Shown: positions 49,917-59,128 of the stretch, piece by piece
Position numbering within the stretch: position 1 is the stretch's first letter
How the letters are laid out: every line of letters starts with the position of its first letter
Origin: JBBDIK01 sp964640385
GTDB lineage: Bacteria > Actinomycetota > UBA4738 > JBBDHU01
NCBI GenBank assembly: GCA_964640385.1
Contig: CAZXFL010000009.1
Span: 9,478-73,477, forward strand
Length of the DNA stretch: 64,000 nt
Reading direction: 5' to 3'
Program-made: the position numbers and the translations under genes
Notes under the pieces: generated by a model
The model's input: the letters and a program-made list of their open reading frames with translations, nothing else
What the model was told of the DNA's origin: nothing
The model's database searches: none

Positions 49917-51112
49917 TGGCCTACTGGGCATCCGAGCTGGTCGACCTGACCGAGGACCAGCTGGCGATCGCCGAGGCGGTCCGAGAGTTCGTCGAGAACG
50001 AGGTCTACCCCGTCGCCGACGAGATGGAACACCGGGACGAGTTCCCGGAGAAGCTGGTCGAGCAGCTCAAGGAGATGGGGCTGTTCGGGCTGACGGTCAA
50101 GGAGGAGTACGGCGGAGCCGGACTCGACCTGATGACCTACGCCCTGACGGTGGTGGAGCTCGCGCGCGGCTGGATGTCACTTTCGGGCGTCCTGAACACC
50201 CACTTCATGGCCTGTTACCTCATCGACAAGTTCGGCACCGACGATCAGAAGCGGCGGTTCCTTCCGCGGCTGGCGACCGGCGAGATCAGGGCGTCGCTGT
50301 CGATGTCCGAGCACGGCGCCGGCTCCGACGTCCAGGCCATCCTGTGCAAGGCGATCCGCGACGGGGACGACTACGTCATCGACGGCACCAAGATGTGGGT
50401 AACTAACGGGCTCCGCAGCGGCTTGGTCGTGCTGCTGGCCAAGACCGATCCGGAGGCCGATCCGCCCTACAAGGGCATGTCGTTGTTCCTCGCAGAGAAG
50501 GAGCCCGGTGCCGAGAAGAGCGGCGGCATCACCGTCCCACCGCCGCTGGAGAAGATGGGCTACAAGGGCGTCGAGACGACCGAGCTGGTCTTCGAGGGGC
50601 ACCGCGTCGCGGCGGCGGACCTACTCGGCGGCGAAGAGGGCCACGGGTTCCAGCAGGTGCTCGACGGGATCGAGGTCGGTCGCGTGAACGTCAGCGCCCG
50701 TGCGGTCGGCGTCGCCACCCGCGCATTCGAGGAGGCCATCGCCTACGCGCAGGAGCGTGTCGCGTTCGGCAAGACGATCAGCAAGCACCAGGCGATCCAG
50801 TTCATGCTCGCCGACATGGGCACGAAGCTCCAGGCGGCCCGGCTGATGCTGCTGGCGGCCGCGAAGGCCAAGGTCCAGGGCAATCGTTCAGACCTGGAAG
50901 CGGGGATGAGCAAGCTGTTCTGTACCGAGGCGTGCCACCAGATCGTGACCGACGCGCTTCGCGTGCACGGCGGCTACGGCTACTCCAAGGAGTACACGAT
51001 CGAGCGGCTGTATCGCGACGCGCCGTTCCTGCTGATCGGCGAGGGAACGTCCGAGATCCAGAAGCTGGTGATCGGGCGGAGCCTGCTCGAGCGCTACAAG
51101 GTTCAGGGCTGA
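49916..51112 (+). CDS. Acyl-CoA dehydrogenase
   Basis: A 398-residue FAD enzyme that introduces a 2,3 double bond into acyl-CoA. The signature SMSEHGAGSDVQAI and the catalytic-region LLIGEGTSEIQK, with its Glu, are intact; the C-terminal HGGYGYSKEYTIERLYRDA fits. The GTG start overlaps the previous stop. Context suggests a methylsuccinyl-CoA-type or short-branched-chain substrate, which is inference. The frame is open upstream but GTG 49916 is chosen from the overlap. Confidence 0.93.
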   Translation: MAYWASELVDLTEDQLAIAEAVREFVENEVYPVADEMEHRDEFPEKLVEQLKEMGLFGLTVKEEYGGAGLDLMTYALTVVELARGWMSLSGVLNTHFMACYLIDKFGTDDQKRRFLPRLATGEIRASLSMSEHGAGSDVQAILCKAIRDGDDYVIDGTKMWVTNGLRSGLVVLLAKTDPEADPPYKGMSLFLAEKEPGAEKSGGITVPPPLEKMGYKGVETTELVFEGHRVAAADLLGGEEGHGFQQVLDGIEVGRVNVSARAVGVATRAFEEAIAYAQERVAFGKTISKHQAIQFMLADMGTKLQAARLMLLAAAKAKVQGNRSDLEAGMSKLFCTEACHQIVTDALRVHGGYGYSKEYTIERLYRDAPFLLIGEGTSEIQKLVIGRSLLERYKVQG

Positions 51113-51124
51113 GGGGCGGCGGCG

Positions 51125-51637
51125 ATGGGTGAGGCGCGGCCGTTCGGGCGGTACTTCGATGACTTCGAGGTCGGCGACATCTACAAGCACTGGCCGGGCA
51201 AGACGATCACTGAATACGACGACCACCTGTTCTGCATGATCACGATGAACCACCACCCGCTTCACACGAACGCGCACTACGCGGAGACGTCGACCGAGTT
51301 CGGGAAGAACGTCGTGGTCGGCAACCTCGTGTACTCGCTTGCGCTCGGGATGAGCGTGCCGGACGTGAGCGGCCGCGCGATCGCCAACCTGGAGGTCGAG
51401 ACGCTGCAGCACCGCTCGCCGATGTTCCATGGGGACACGCTTTACGCCGAGACGACGGTGCTCGACAAGAAGGAGTCCTCCTCCAAGCCCGACCGCGGGA
51501 TCGTCGCGGTCGAGACGCGCGGGTACAACCAGCACGGCGACGAGGTCCTCTACTTCCGACGCAAGGTCATGGTCCCCAAGCGCGGAACCATGGACGACGA
51601 GCAGCCCGACCGTCCCACGCCCAAGCCCGCGGAGTAG
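51125..51637 (+). CDS. MaoC-family dehydratase/hydratase
   Basis: A 170-residue hotdog-fold protein. The N-terminal FGRYFDDFEVGDIYKHWPGK and the active-site region MNHHPLHTNAHYAETS (Asp/His-type hydratase site) are typical of mesaconyl- or enoyl-CoA hydratases. It adds water to a 2,3-unsaturated acyl-CoA. With the upstream lyase and dehydrogenase it forms a plausible three-step acyl-CoA route. The length is that of a single-domain member. Its stop overlaps the next start. Confidence 0.88.
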   Translation: MGEARPFGRYFDDFEVGDIYKHWPGKTITEYDDHLFCMITMNHHPLHTNAHYAETSTEFGKNVVVGNLVYSLALGMSVPDVSGRAIANLEVETLQHRSPMFHGDTLYAETTVLDKKESSSKPDRGIVAVETRGYNQHGDEVLYFRRKVMVPKRGTMDDEQPDRPTPKPAE

Positions 51638-52320
51638 TGCCCGCCCGGACGCTCGCCGGGCTCGAACGCGAGGTCACCGCCTGCCGAGCCTGCCCCCGAC
51701 TCGTGGAGTGGCGCGAGCAGGTCGCCAGCGAGAAGGTCGCGCGGTTCGCCGACCAGGAGTACTGGGGGAAACCGGTCCCGGGGTTCGGGGATCCGTCCGC
51801 CCGCGTCATGGTGGTCGGACTTGCACCGGCCGCCCACGGCGGGAACCGCACCGGCCGCATCTTCACCGGGGACCGCAGCGGCGACTTCCTCTACGCGGGA
51901 CTGCATCGGACCGGCTTCGCCTCGCAGGCCGAGTCGGTCTCACGCGACGACGGGATGCAGCTCGACGGGTTGTGGGTGACGGCGGTGAACCGGTGCGCCC
52001 CGCCCGCCAACAAGCCGACGCCGCAGGAGCGGGACGCGTGCTTGCCGTTCCTCGAGGGCGAGATCGCGCTGCTGGGCGACCTCCGCGTGATCGTCGCGCT
52101 GGGTTCGTTCGCTTGGGACGGGATGCTGCGGGCGCTCACGGCCAACGGGCATCCCCGGCCGACACCCAAGCCGCGGTTCGGCCATGCGGCCGAAGCCGTT
52201 GTTGGTCCGTACACGCTCCTCGGATGCTTCCATCCAAGCCAGCAGAACACGTTCACCGGCAAGCTGACACGGGACATGATCGACGCGGTGTTCCGCCGTG
52301 CCCGAGCGCTTGCGGTCTGA
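51637..52320 (+). CDS. Type 5 uracil-DNA glycosylase (UdgB)
   Basis: A 227-residue family-5 UDG. The first half contains GLAPAAHGGNRTGRIFTGD; the second contains HPSQQNTFTGKLT, both family signatures. N-terminal Cys residues (VTACRACPRL) match those that hold the iron-sulfur cluster. It excises uracil and other deaminated bases. GTG 51637 overlaps the MaoC stop, so an unrelated repair gene sits at the end of a CoA operon. Confidence 0.93.
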   Translation: MPARTLAGLEREVTACRACPRLVEWREQVASEKVARFADQEYWGKPVPGFGDPSARVMVVGLAPAAHGGNRTGRIFTGDRSGDFLYAGLHRTGFASQAESVSRDDGMQLDGLWVTAVNRCAPPANKPTPQERDACLPFLEGEIALLGDLRVIVALGSFAWDGMLRALTANGHPRPTPKPRFGHAAEAVVGPYTLLGCFHPSQQNTFTGKLTRDMIDAVFRRARALAV

Positions 52321-52511
52321 ACGCCCGCGATCGGTCGCGCCGGATGTCGCGAACCGCTGCCCCTTTGCTTTGTCCCTCGGGGGCAAGCATGAGGACCCTG
52401 AGGGGAGCGGAGATGAGGGCCCCCGTCCGGGCAACCGGGCGGGGTTTCCGCTTTGCGGGTATCGGTGGCACGCGTACGCGTAGTCCCCGGCGGCCTGTCG
52501 GAGGGCGGCGG

Positions 52512-52517
52512 TAAGCT
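52512..52517 (+). promoter_or_regulatory. -10 element TAAGCT of a leaderless promoter
   Basis: TAAGCT ends 6 nt before ATG 52524. The preceding 190 bp hold no gene or clear other signal. Confidence 0.5.
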
Positions 52518-52523
52518 GGCTCC

Positions 52524-54503
52524 ATGGCGAAGGGTCACTTCTACTCCTTGCGTGTGCCCGACGCGGACGCGCGCCCCATCAACAAGAAGACGGTCCGGCG
52601 GGTCGTCGCGACCTTCAAGCCCTACAAGGACAAGGTCTCCATCGTCGCCGGCCTCATCTTCATCACGGCCACGATCGGCATCGCCAACCCGCTGCTGATC
52701 AAGTACATCTTCGACAACGGACTGTTCGGGGATCCGCCGGGAGACTGTGCGGGGATGGACTGCCCGAACATGTCGGCGCTGTACCTCGGCGTCGCGCTCA
52801 TGGTCATCATCCCCATCGTCGCCGGCCTCATCGGCATCGGCCAGACCTATCTGGCCAACGTGGTGGGTCTTCGGGTCATGCAGGACCTGCGGAACTCCCT
52901 CTATCGGCACCTGCAGTTCATGCCGCTGCGGTTCTTCACGACGACACGCACGGGTGAGATCCAGTCGCGGCTCGCGAACGACATCGGGGGCGTCCAGGAC
53001 GTCGTGACCGACACGGCGTCGAGCATCCTGAACAACGCGGTCGTCTTGCTCTCGACGCTCGTCGCCATGCTGTGGCTCTCCTGGCAGCTCACCCTGCTGT
53101 CGTTGTTCATGCTGCCGTTCTTCCTGTGGTTGACCTACAAGGTCGGGAAGGCTCGGCAGTCCGTCGCCGCGACGACCCAGAAGACCATGGCCGACATGTC
53201 CGCGATCACGGAGGAGACGCTCTCGGTTTCCGGCATCCTGCTCTCGAAGGCGTTCGGGCGTCAGCACCACCACATCGGCCAGTTCCAGACCGAGAACGAG
53301 CGGCTGACGACCCTGCAGCTCCGCCAGCAGATGATCGGGCGCTCGTTCTTCGCGGTCGTGCAGATCTTCTTCTCCATCACCCCCGCGCTCGTGTATCTGG
53401 TCGCGGGCTGGGTCCTGAACGGGAACACCACGGTGATCACCGGCATCACCGCCGGCACGATCGTCGCGTTCACCACCCTGCAGAGCCGCCTGTTCTTCCC
53501 CATCGGACAGATGCTGCAGGTTTCGGTCGAGGTGCAGTCTTCGATGGCGCTGTTCGACCGGATCTTCGAGTACTTGGACATGGATCACGAGATCGCCGAC
53601 AAGCCCGACGCCGTGGCCATCCCGGCGGCGAACGTGCAGGGCCGCGTGGCCTTCCACGACGTGTGGTTCCGATACGAGACGCCGCCGGGGGAGGACGATG
53701 ACGCCCCCGTCTCGCCCGACGTGCAGCCCCGAACCAGCGGTCCACGCCCGTGGACCCTCGAGGGCGTGAGCCTCGACATCGAACCCGGCCAGCTCGCCGC
53801 GTTGGTAGGTCCCAGCGGGGCCGGCAAGACGACCATGACCTACCTGGTTCCGCGCTTTTACGACGTCCAGCAGGGCTCCATCAGCGTCGACGGCGCGGAC
53901 GTTCGCGACATCGAGCTGGACTCGATCGGCGACATGATCGGCGTCGTCACTCAGGAGACCTACCTGTTCCACACGACGGTCCGCGAGAACCTCGACTACG
54001 GGCGTCCGGGCGCGACCGACGAGGAACTGGAGGCCGCCGCGCGGGCGGCGTTCATCCACGACCGGATCATGGAATTGCCCAAGGGTTACGACACCGTCGT
54101 CGGGGAGCGCGGCTACAAACTCTCGGGCGGCGAGAAGCAGCGCTTGGCCATCGCGCGCGTCATCCTCAAGGACCCGCGCATCTTGATCTTGGATGAAGCG
54201 ACTTCCAGCCTCGACACGACTTCCGAGCGGCTGGTCCAAGAGGCCCTGCGGCCGCTGATGCACGGCCGGACGACGATCGCGATCGCGCACCGCCTCTCGA
54301 CCATCCTGTCGGCCGACGTGATCTTCGTGGTCGAGCGCGGCCGCATATCCGAACGGGGCACCCACCAGGAACTCCTGGCCCGCGGCGGGCTCTACGCGCA
54401 GCTCTACGAGCAGCAGTTTCGCGGGGGCACGGTGGAGGCCGTCACGGAGGACGGCGTGCTGCTCACGACCGGCGAGGTGGTGACGGCCACGGAGGAACGC
54501 TGA
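52524..54503 (+). CDS. ABC exporter, fused permease and ATPase
   Basis: A 659-residue half-transporter that should dimerise. Six membrane helices lie in the first 360 or so residues. The ATPase domain has Walker A VGPSGAGKTT, signature LSGGEKQRLAIA, Walker B ILILDEATSSLD, and the H-loop AIAHRLST. A 25-residue insert (DAPVSPDVQPRTSGPRP) precedes Walker A. It is of the MsbA/LmrA-like multidrug or lipid exporter class; the substrate is unknown. A probable leaderless start. Confidence 0.93.
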   Translation: MAKGHFYSLRVPDADARPINKKTVRRVVATFKPYKDKVSIVAGLIFITATIGIANPLLIKYIFDNGLFGDPPGDCAGMDCPNMSALYLGVALMVIIPIVAGLIGIGQTYLANVVGLRVMQDLRNSLYRHLQFMPLRFFTTTRTGEIQSRLANDIGGVQDVVTDTASSILNNAVVLLSTLVAMLWLSWQLTLLSLFMLPFFLWLTYKVGKARQSVAATTQKTMADMSAITEETLSVSGILLSKAFGRQHHHIGQFQTENERLTTLQLRQQMIGRSFFAVVQIFFSITPALVYLVAGWVLNGNTTVITGITAGTIVAFTTLQSRLFFPIGQMLQVSVEVQSSMALFDRIFEYLDMDHEIADKPDAVAIPAANVQGRVAFHDVWFRYETPPGEDDDAPVSPDVQPRTSGPRPWTLEGVSLDIEPGQLAALVGPSGAGKTTMTYLVPRFYDVQQGSISVDGADVRDIELDSIGDMIGVVTQETYLFHTTVRENLDYGRPGATDEELEAAARAAFIHDRIMELPKGYDTVVGERGYKLSGGEKQRLAIARVILKDPRILILDEATSSLDTTSERLVQEALRPLMHGRTTIAIAHRLSTILSADVIFVVERGRISERGTHQELLARGGLYAQLYEQQFRGGTVEAVTEDGVLLTTGEVVTATEER

Positions 54504-54518
54504 GCCGCACCGCCGGAC

Positions 54519-54524
54519 TATCAT
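54519..54524 (+). promoter_or_regulatory. -10 element TATCAT of a leaderless promoter
   Basis: TATCAT ends 7 nt before ATG 54532. Confidence 0.5.
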
Positions 54525-54531
54525 CGCCTCC

Positions 54532-56679
54532 ATGACCGACGTCACGCGTCCCACGCCCGCCGATCCGTTCCCCGGAACGCCCGTCGACCCGACGGTCCCC
54601 AGCGCCAAGCGGGAAGGCACGCCGCCGGAGCTCGGGATCGACGCGATCGCCGTCCTCGAAGGCCGGGCATTCATGTACTCGGACTCGAGGGGTGACGTGC
54701 CGCGGGGCTCGATCGGCGGCTTGGTCTACGCCGACACGCGGTTCCTGGATCGCTGGGAACTGACGATCGGCGGCCAGCGGCCGAAGCTCCTGCGCTCGCA
54801 CACGGTGGACTACTACTCGGCCGCGTTCTTCCTGACGAACCCCACGCTCGAGGGGGTCGGCGAGAACACGCTGTCCATCCGTCGACGCCGGTTCGTCGGG
54901 GAGGGGATGCGCGAGGAGATCTCGGTGCACAGTTACGCCGACCATCCGGTGACGGCGCAGCTCCGGCTGGCCGTCGGGACCGACTTCGCCGACCTGTTCG
55001 AGATCAAGGCCGAGGTTCGCGACCGCAGCGCACAGATCACGACGACGAGCGAGGGCTCGACGGTGACGTTCGCGTACGAGAACGAGGGTTTCCATGCGGA
55101 GACGCGGATCGAATCCGAGACGGCGCCGGACCGGATCGACGGCAGCGACCTCGTGTGGGATCTGGAGTTGCCACCCCGGGGGAAGTGGAAGACCACCCTC
55201 ACGGCTCGCGTCCACGTCAGCGGACTGCTCCTGGAGCCGACGCACGAGGACTTCGGCGACCAGCCGAAGAAGAGCGACGATCCGCTCTCACGCTGGCTCG
55301 ACGAGCTGCCCCGGTTCCGGATGGGTTCGGACCTGTTCGGCAACGTCCTGCAGAAGTCGATCGAGGACCTCACGGCCTTGCGCATCTCCGCCGAGATCGG
55401 CGGGACCGAGTTCACCCTGCCGGCGGCCGGTCTCCCGTGGTTCATGACGTTGTTCGGGCGGGACACGCTGTTCACGTCGTTCATGACGATCGGGGTCGGA
55501 CCGCAGCTCGCCCGCGGGGCGCTATTCACGCTGGCGCTCGGGCAAGGGACGAAGGTCGACGACTTCCACGATGAGGAACCCGGCAAGATCTTGCACGAGT
55601 TCCGCGCCGGCGAGCTGACGCAGCTCGGCCTCAAGCCGCACAACCCCTACTACGGCGCGGTGGACTCGACGCCTCTGTTCCTGATCGTGATGTCCGCCTA
55701 CTGGCACTGGACCAACGACGGCGACTTCGTGAAGCAGCACTGGCCGAACGTGCTGGCCGCGCTGGAGTGGATCGACCACTACGGCGACCTCGACGGCGAC
55801 GGCTTCATCGACTATCAGACGCGCTCGACACAGGGTCTTGGGAACCAGTGCTGGCGTGACTCGTGGGACGGCGTGCAGTTCGCCGACGGACGCATCCCCT
55901 ACCTGCCGATCGCGATCGCCGAGGCGCAGGGCTACGTCTACGACGCGAAGCTGCGCATCGCGCAGATTGCCGAGGATCTGATGGACGACGCGCAGCTCGG
56001 CGCGCGCCTGCGGAGAGAGGCGGCCGAGCTGCGCGACCGGTTCAACGACAAGTTCTGGATCGATGCGCGCGGCGGGTACTACGCGATCGGGCTGGACGGC
56101 GACAAGGCACCGATCGACTCGATGACCTCGAACCAGGGGCACCTGCTGTGGTCGGGCATCGTTCCGGACGATCGTGCGGCGAAGGCCGCGGCGAACCTGA
56201 TGAGCGACGCGATGTTTTCGGGCTGGGGGGTGCGGACCCTGTCCGAGGACGACGAGGGGTTCAATCCGGTCGGGTACCACACCGGGACGATCTGGCCGCA
56301 TGACAACGCCATCGTCGCGGCGGGACTTTCGCGCTACGGGTTCCGCGACGAGGCAAACCGGATCGCGCTTGCGTTGCTGCAGGCGGCCTCGTTCAGCGAG
56401 TTCCGGCTGCCGGAGGCGTTCGCCGGATTCGACAAGAGCGCGGGCAGTTTCCCGGTTCCGTACCCGACGGCGTGCAGCCCGCAGGCCTGGGCGACCGCTG
56501 CGCCGTTCGTCTTGTTGGCAACGATGCTGGGGGTTCGGGTCGAGGACGGCAAGCTCGTGCTCCATCCGCACGTGCCGAAGGAACTCGGCCGGATCTTCGT
56601 TCACGGTCTGCATGCGTTCGGAACCCACTTCGACATCGAAGCCGAAGGCGACACCGGCGAGATCCGCCCAACCAAATGA
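54532..56679 (+). CDS. Amylo-alpha-1,6-glucosidase / glycogen-debranching-like protein
   Basis: A 715-residue protein. An N-terminal beta-rich glycogen-debranching-N domain (about 30-260; DTRFLDRWELTI) is followed by an (alpha/alpha)6-barrel with LPWFMTLFGRDTLFTSFM, FIDYQTRSTQGLGNQCWRDS and WPHDNAIVAAGLSRYGF. The family debranches glycogen or acts on sucrose-like glycosides; the substrate here is undetermined. It is monocistronic and follows the ABC exporter with 28 nt. Confidence 0.88.
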   Translation: MTDVTRPTPADPFPGTPVDPTVPSAKREGTPPELGIDAIAVLEGRAFMYSDSRGDVPRGSIGGLVYADTRFLDRWELTIGGQRPKLLRSHTVDYYSAAFFLTNPTLEGVGENTLSIRRRRFVGEGMREEISVHSYADHPVTAQLRLAVGTDFADLFEIKAEVRDRSAQITTTSEGSTVTFAYENEGFHAETRIESETAPDRIDGSDLVWDLELPPRGKWKTTLTARVHVSGLLLEPTHEDFGDQPKKSDDPLSRWLDELPRFRMGSDLFGNVLQKSIEDLTALRISAEIGGTEFTLPAAGLPWFMTLFGRDTLFTSFMTIGVGPQLARGALFTLALGQGTKVDDFHDEEPGKILHEFRAGELTQLGLKPHNPYYGAVDSTPLFLIVMSAYWHWTNDGDFVKQHWPNVLAALEWIDHYGDLDGDGFIDYQTRSTQGLGNQCWRDSWDGVQFADGRIPYLPIAIAEAQGYVYDAKLRIAQIAEDLMDDAQLGARLRREAAELRDRFNDKFWIDARGGYYAIGLDGDKAPIDSMTSNQGHLLWSGIVPDDRAAKAAANLMSDAMFSGWGVRTLSEDDEGFNPVGYHTGTIWPHDNAIVAAGLSRYGFRDEANRIALALLQAASFSEFRLPEAFAGFDKSAGSFPVPYPTACSPQAWATAAPFVLLATMLGVRVEDGKLVLHPHVPKELGRIFVHGLHAFGTHFDIEAEGDTGEIRPTK

Positions 56680-56692
56680 GACTCCGTGGAGA

Positions 56693-57223
56693 TCAGAGCG
56701 GCAGTTCGTAGGTCAGCAAGCAGAAGCCGTCGTCGAAGGTCTCCTCGGTGACCAGTTCGAAGCCCATCCCTTCGTACATCGCCCGGGCAGCCTTCATCCG
56801 CGTACTCGTGTTGAGCGTCACACGGCCCTTGCCCGCTCCGCGGCTCTCCGCCATCGCACGATCCATCAAGGCTTTCCCGACGCCCCGCCCCCTTGCATCC
56901 GGGTGCACGCCGAGCATCCGGATGTAGCTCTCGTCGGGCTCGAGCGGGCGGGAGTCGGGGTTGACCCGCCGGTCGGTCTCGAGTGTCAGCGTGCCGAGGA
57001 TCGCGCCGCCGGGGTCGTCGGCGTCGACAGCCACATACACGACCGCGATCTCGTCCCGGAGTTTCACGTCGCGGAGCGCGCCGAAGTACTCCTCCCAGGC
57101 ATCCTCGTTGCGCACCTGGGGGTTGGCGCTCGTTCGCGGGCCGAACTCGTGGTAGGCGAGTGCGGTGACCTCGCCCGCTTCCTCGTATTCCTCGGGCCGC
57201 ACGCGGCGGATCTCGATCGTCAT
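56693..57223 (-). CDS. GNAT-family N-acetyltransferase
   Basis: A 176-residue acetyltransferase. The acetyl-CoA loop is VHPDARGRGVGKALMDRA and the C-terminal block LNTSTRMKAARAMYEGMGFE is typical. The start is ATG 57223, 7 nt after a TAGGGT hexamer; the very long open frame upstream is antisense to other genes and not coding. The substrate is unknown. Confidence 0.88.
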   Translation of the reverse strand: MTIEIRRVRPEEYEEAGEVTALAYHEFGPRTSANPQVRNEDAWEEYFGALRDVKLRDEIAVVYVAVDADDPGGAILGTLTLETDRRVNPDSRPLEPDESYIRMLGVHPDARGRGVGKALMDRAMAESRGAGKGRVTLNTSTRMKAARAMYEGMGFELVTEETFDDGFCLLTYELPL

Positions 57224-57230
57224 GCCCCGA

Positions 57231-57236
57231 ACCCTA
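57231..57236 (-). promoter_or_regulatory. -10 element TAGGGT of a leaderless promoter
   Basis: On the minus strand TAGGGT ends 7 nt before ATG 57223. Confidence 0.5.
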
Positions 57237-57298
57237 CCGAACCGACGCATCGTCAAGGGGATTGACGAACGCTGCCGGAAGGGCGAGGATGACTCCCC

Positions 57299-57748
57299 AT
57301 GCCGGACACCGATCTCGCTCGGCTCTGCCTCGGCGCCCACCGCATCCTCGCGTCCGAACTCCTCGACACCCTGAACGAGTGGGGCTGGGAGGACGTGCGC
57401 CCGAGCCACGCAGCCGTGTTCATGAGCATCGACCGTCGCTCGGGGACGCGGCTGACAGAGCTCGCCAAGCGAGCGCGCATCACGAAGCAGGGGATGATGC
57501 TGATCGTCGACGACCTGGAGGCGCGCGGCTACATCCGGCGGGTTCCCGATCCCGAGGATTCGCGCGCCAAGATCGTCCGCCTCACGGCCCGCGGGCGCCG
57601 GTACGTCGCCGACGCGCGCCGCATCGTGGCCGGCATCGAGGGGCGGTTCCGGCGCGAGTTCGGTTACCGCAACTTCGCCACCATGCGTCGCGGCCTGGAG
57701 TTCATCATCGGCATCGAGGAGGACGAGGAGGAGGCCGATGGAGCTTAG
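57299..57748 (+). CDS. MarR-family transcriptional regulator
   Basis: A 149-residue winged-helix regulator. The recognition region is LTELAKRARITKQGMMLIVD and the wing RRVPDPEDSRAKIVRLT; DSR-K is the usual MarR wing motif. It overlaps pgl (57738), so it may be cotranscribed with the 6-phosphogluconolactonase gene. The ligand and targets are unknown. The acidic C-terminal tail EEDEEEADGA is unusual. Confidence 0.88.
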   Translation: MPDTDLARLCLGAHRILASELLDTLNEWGWEDVRPSHAAVFMSIDRRSGTRLTELAKRARITKQGMMLIVDDLEARGYIRRVPDPEDSRAKIVRLTARGRRYVADARRIVAGIEGRFRREFGYRNFATMRRGLEFIIGIEEDEEEADGA

Positions 57749-58364
57749 GGTTGCCACTGACCTTCCGGCTGAAGCGACGCGCCTGTTCCTCGAAACCGCA
57801 CCTCGGACCGTGGCGCTCTCCGGCGGCAACACGCCTCGCGAGACGTACGAGGAACTGGCGAGGCACCCAGCCGCTTGGGAACGCGTCGAGGTCTTCTCCG
57901 TCGACGAGCGCTGCGTTCCTCCGGACGATCCGGCATCCAACTTCCGGATGGCCGACGAGACGCTGTTCTCGCACGTCCCCGCGCGGGCCCACCCGATGAC
58001 CGGCTGCGATCCCGGGAGCTACGAGGCCGAACTGGCCTCGGTGTTCGGCCCCGGGGTGCCAGCTTTCGACCTGATCTTCCTCGGACTCGGGGGGGACGGG
58101 CACACGGCCTCGCTGTTTCCCGGGAACCCTGCGCTCGAGGTCACAGATCGCAACGTGGTGCTGGTCGAGCGGCCCGACCACCGGCGGATGACGCTGACCC
58201 ATCCGGTGCTGAACGCGGCGCACCTCGTCGTGTTCCTCGTCTCGGGGGCCGCGAAGCGGAGGCCGCTCCTTGAGATGCTCTCAGCGGCCGACATCCCCGC
58301 AGCCGGCGTTCGTGCCGAGCGGGTGGTTGTCCTGGCCGATCCGGAGGCGGTGGACGCGGCCTAG
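57738..58364 (+). CDS. pgl: 6-phosphogluconolactonase
   Basis: A 208-residue protein of the DevB/SOL-type family. Motifs: ALSGGNTPRETYEEL, FSVDERCVPPDDPASNF, and LGLGGDGHTASLFPG. It hydrolyses 6-phosphogluconolactone to 6-phosphogluconate, the step after Zwf. In many actinobacteria pgl adjoins zwf; here zwf is 42 kb away. The ATG overlaps the marR end. The 3' end overlaps the convergent VIT1-like gene by 4 nt. Confidence 0.94.
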   Translation: MELRVATDLPAEATRLFLETAPRTVALSGGNTPRETYEELARHPAAWERVEVFSVDERCVPPDDPASNFRMADETLFSHVPARAHPMTGCDPGSYEAELASVFGPGVPAFDLIFLGLGGDGHTASLFPGNPALEVTDRNVVLVERPDHRRMTLTHPVLNAAHLVVFLVSGAAKRRPLLEMLSAADIPAAGVRAERVVVLADPEAVDAA

Positions 58365-59128
58365 AGCGAGTTGACGTGGAACATGCTGCCGACGAGGTAG
58401 GTGATCGTCGCGGCGCCCCCGCCGACCGCCAGCATCCGCAGGCCCGAGAGCCAGAAGTGCTTGCCGGTGAAGATCGTCATCGCGCTGCCGACGGCGATCA
58501 GCGTGATGCCCGACAGGGTCGCCGAGAGCACGATCCCGGTCATCCCAGACACGAAGAAGAATGGGAATAGCGGGACCAGGGCCCCGAGCGAGAACGCGAC
58601 GAACGAGGAGATCGCTGCCGCCGTCGGCGAGCCGAGTTCCTTCGGATCGAGCCCAAGTTCCTCCCGCGCGTGCGTCTCGAGTGCGACGTCGATGTCCTTG
58701 GAGAGGGCGACCGCCACCTCGGTGGCCAGTTCATTCGGCATGCCCTTGTCCTCGTAGATCTTGGTCAGCTCGTGAAGCTCCTCGTCGGGCATGTTCTCCA
58801 GTTCCCAGCGCTCTAGGGACAGCAGCTGTTCGAACACGTCCCTCTGCACGCGCATCGAGATGTACTCGCCGGCGCCCATCGAGAACGCGCCCGCCAGCAG
58901 CCCCGCGACGCCCGCCAGCAGCACGATCTGCGGGTCGGTCCCCGTCGCTCCGGCAACGCCCATGATCAGCGAGAGGTTGGAAACCAGCCCGTCGTTGACC
59001 CCGAAGATCGCAGCGCGCAGCGCCCCGCTCTTGCCGGTCGTCGCTCCGCGCTGTTCCGGGTGCCCGGCCTCGTGCGCCCGGATCGGCATGACCCGGGGCT
59101 TCGACGGCTTGCTCTTCCCGAGCCTCAT
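58361..59128 (-). CDS. VIT1/CCC1-family membrane transporter
   Basis: A 255-residue protein. The N-terminal AIFGVNDGLVSNLSLIMGVAG and AGAFSMGAGEYISMR are the VIT1/CCC1 hallmarks. A central charged helical region (about 120-170) has the usual Glu-rich metal-binding character, followed by further helices. Relatives carry iron or manganese out of the cytoplasm. The ATG overlaps the stop of the PAC2 gene, giving a two-gene operon. Confidence 0.9.
   Translation of the reverse strand: MRLGKSKPSKPRVMPIRAHEAGHPEQRGATTGKSGALRAAIFGVNDGLVSNLSLIMGVAGATGTDPQIVLLAGVAGLLAGAFSMGAGEYISMRVQRDVFEQLLSLERWELENMPDEELHELTKIYEDKGMPNELATEVAVALSKDIDVALETHAREELGLDPKELGSPTAAAISSFVAFSLGALVPLFPFFFVSGMTGIVLSATLSGITLIAVGSAMTIFTGKHFWLSGLRMLAVGGGAATITYLVGSMFHVNSL

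Noticed and set aside
51891..54674. 927-codon antisense open frame across the uracil glycosylase and ABC exporter genes
   Set aside because: Low-complexity Arg/Asp/Gly-rich translation mirroring third-position GC on the other strand; the plus-strand genes have complete functional motifs.
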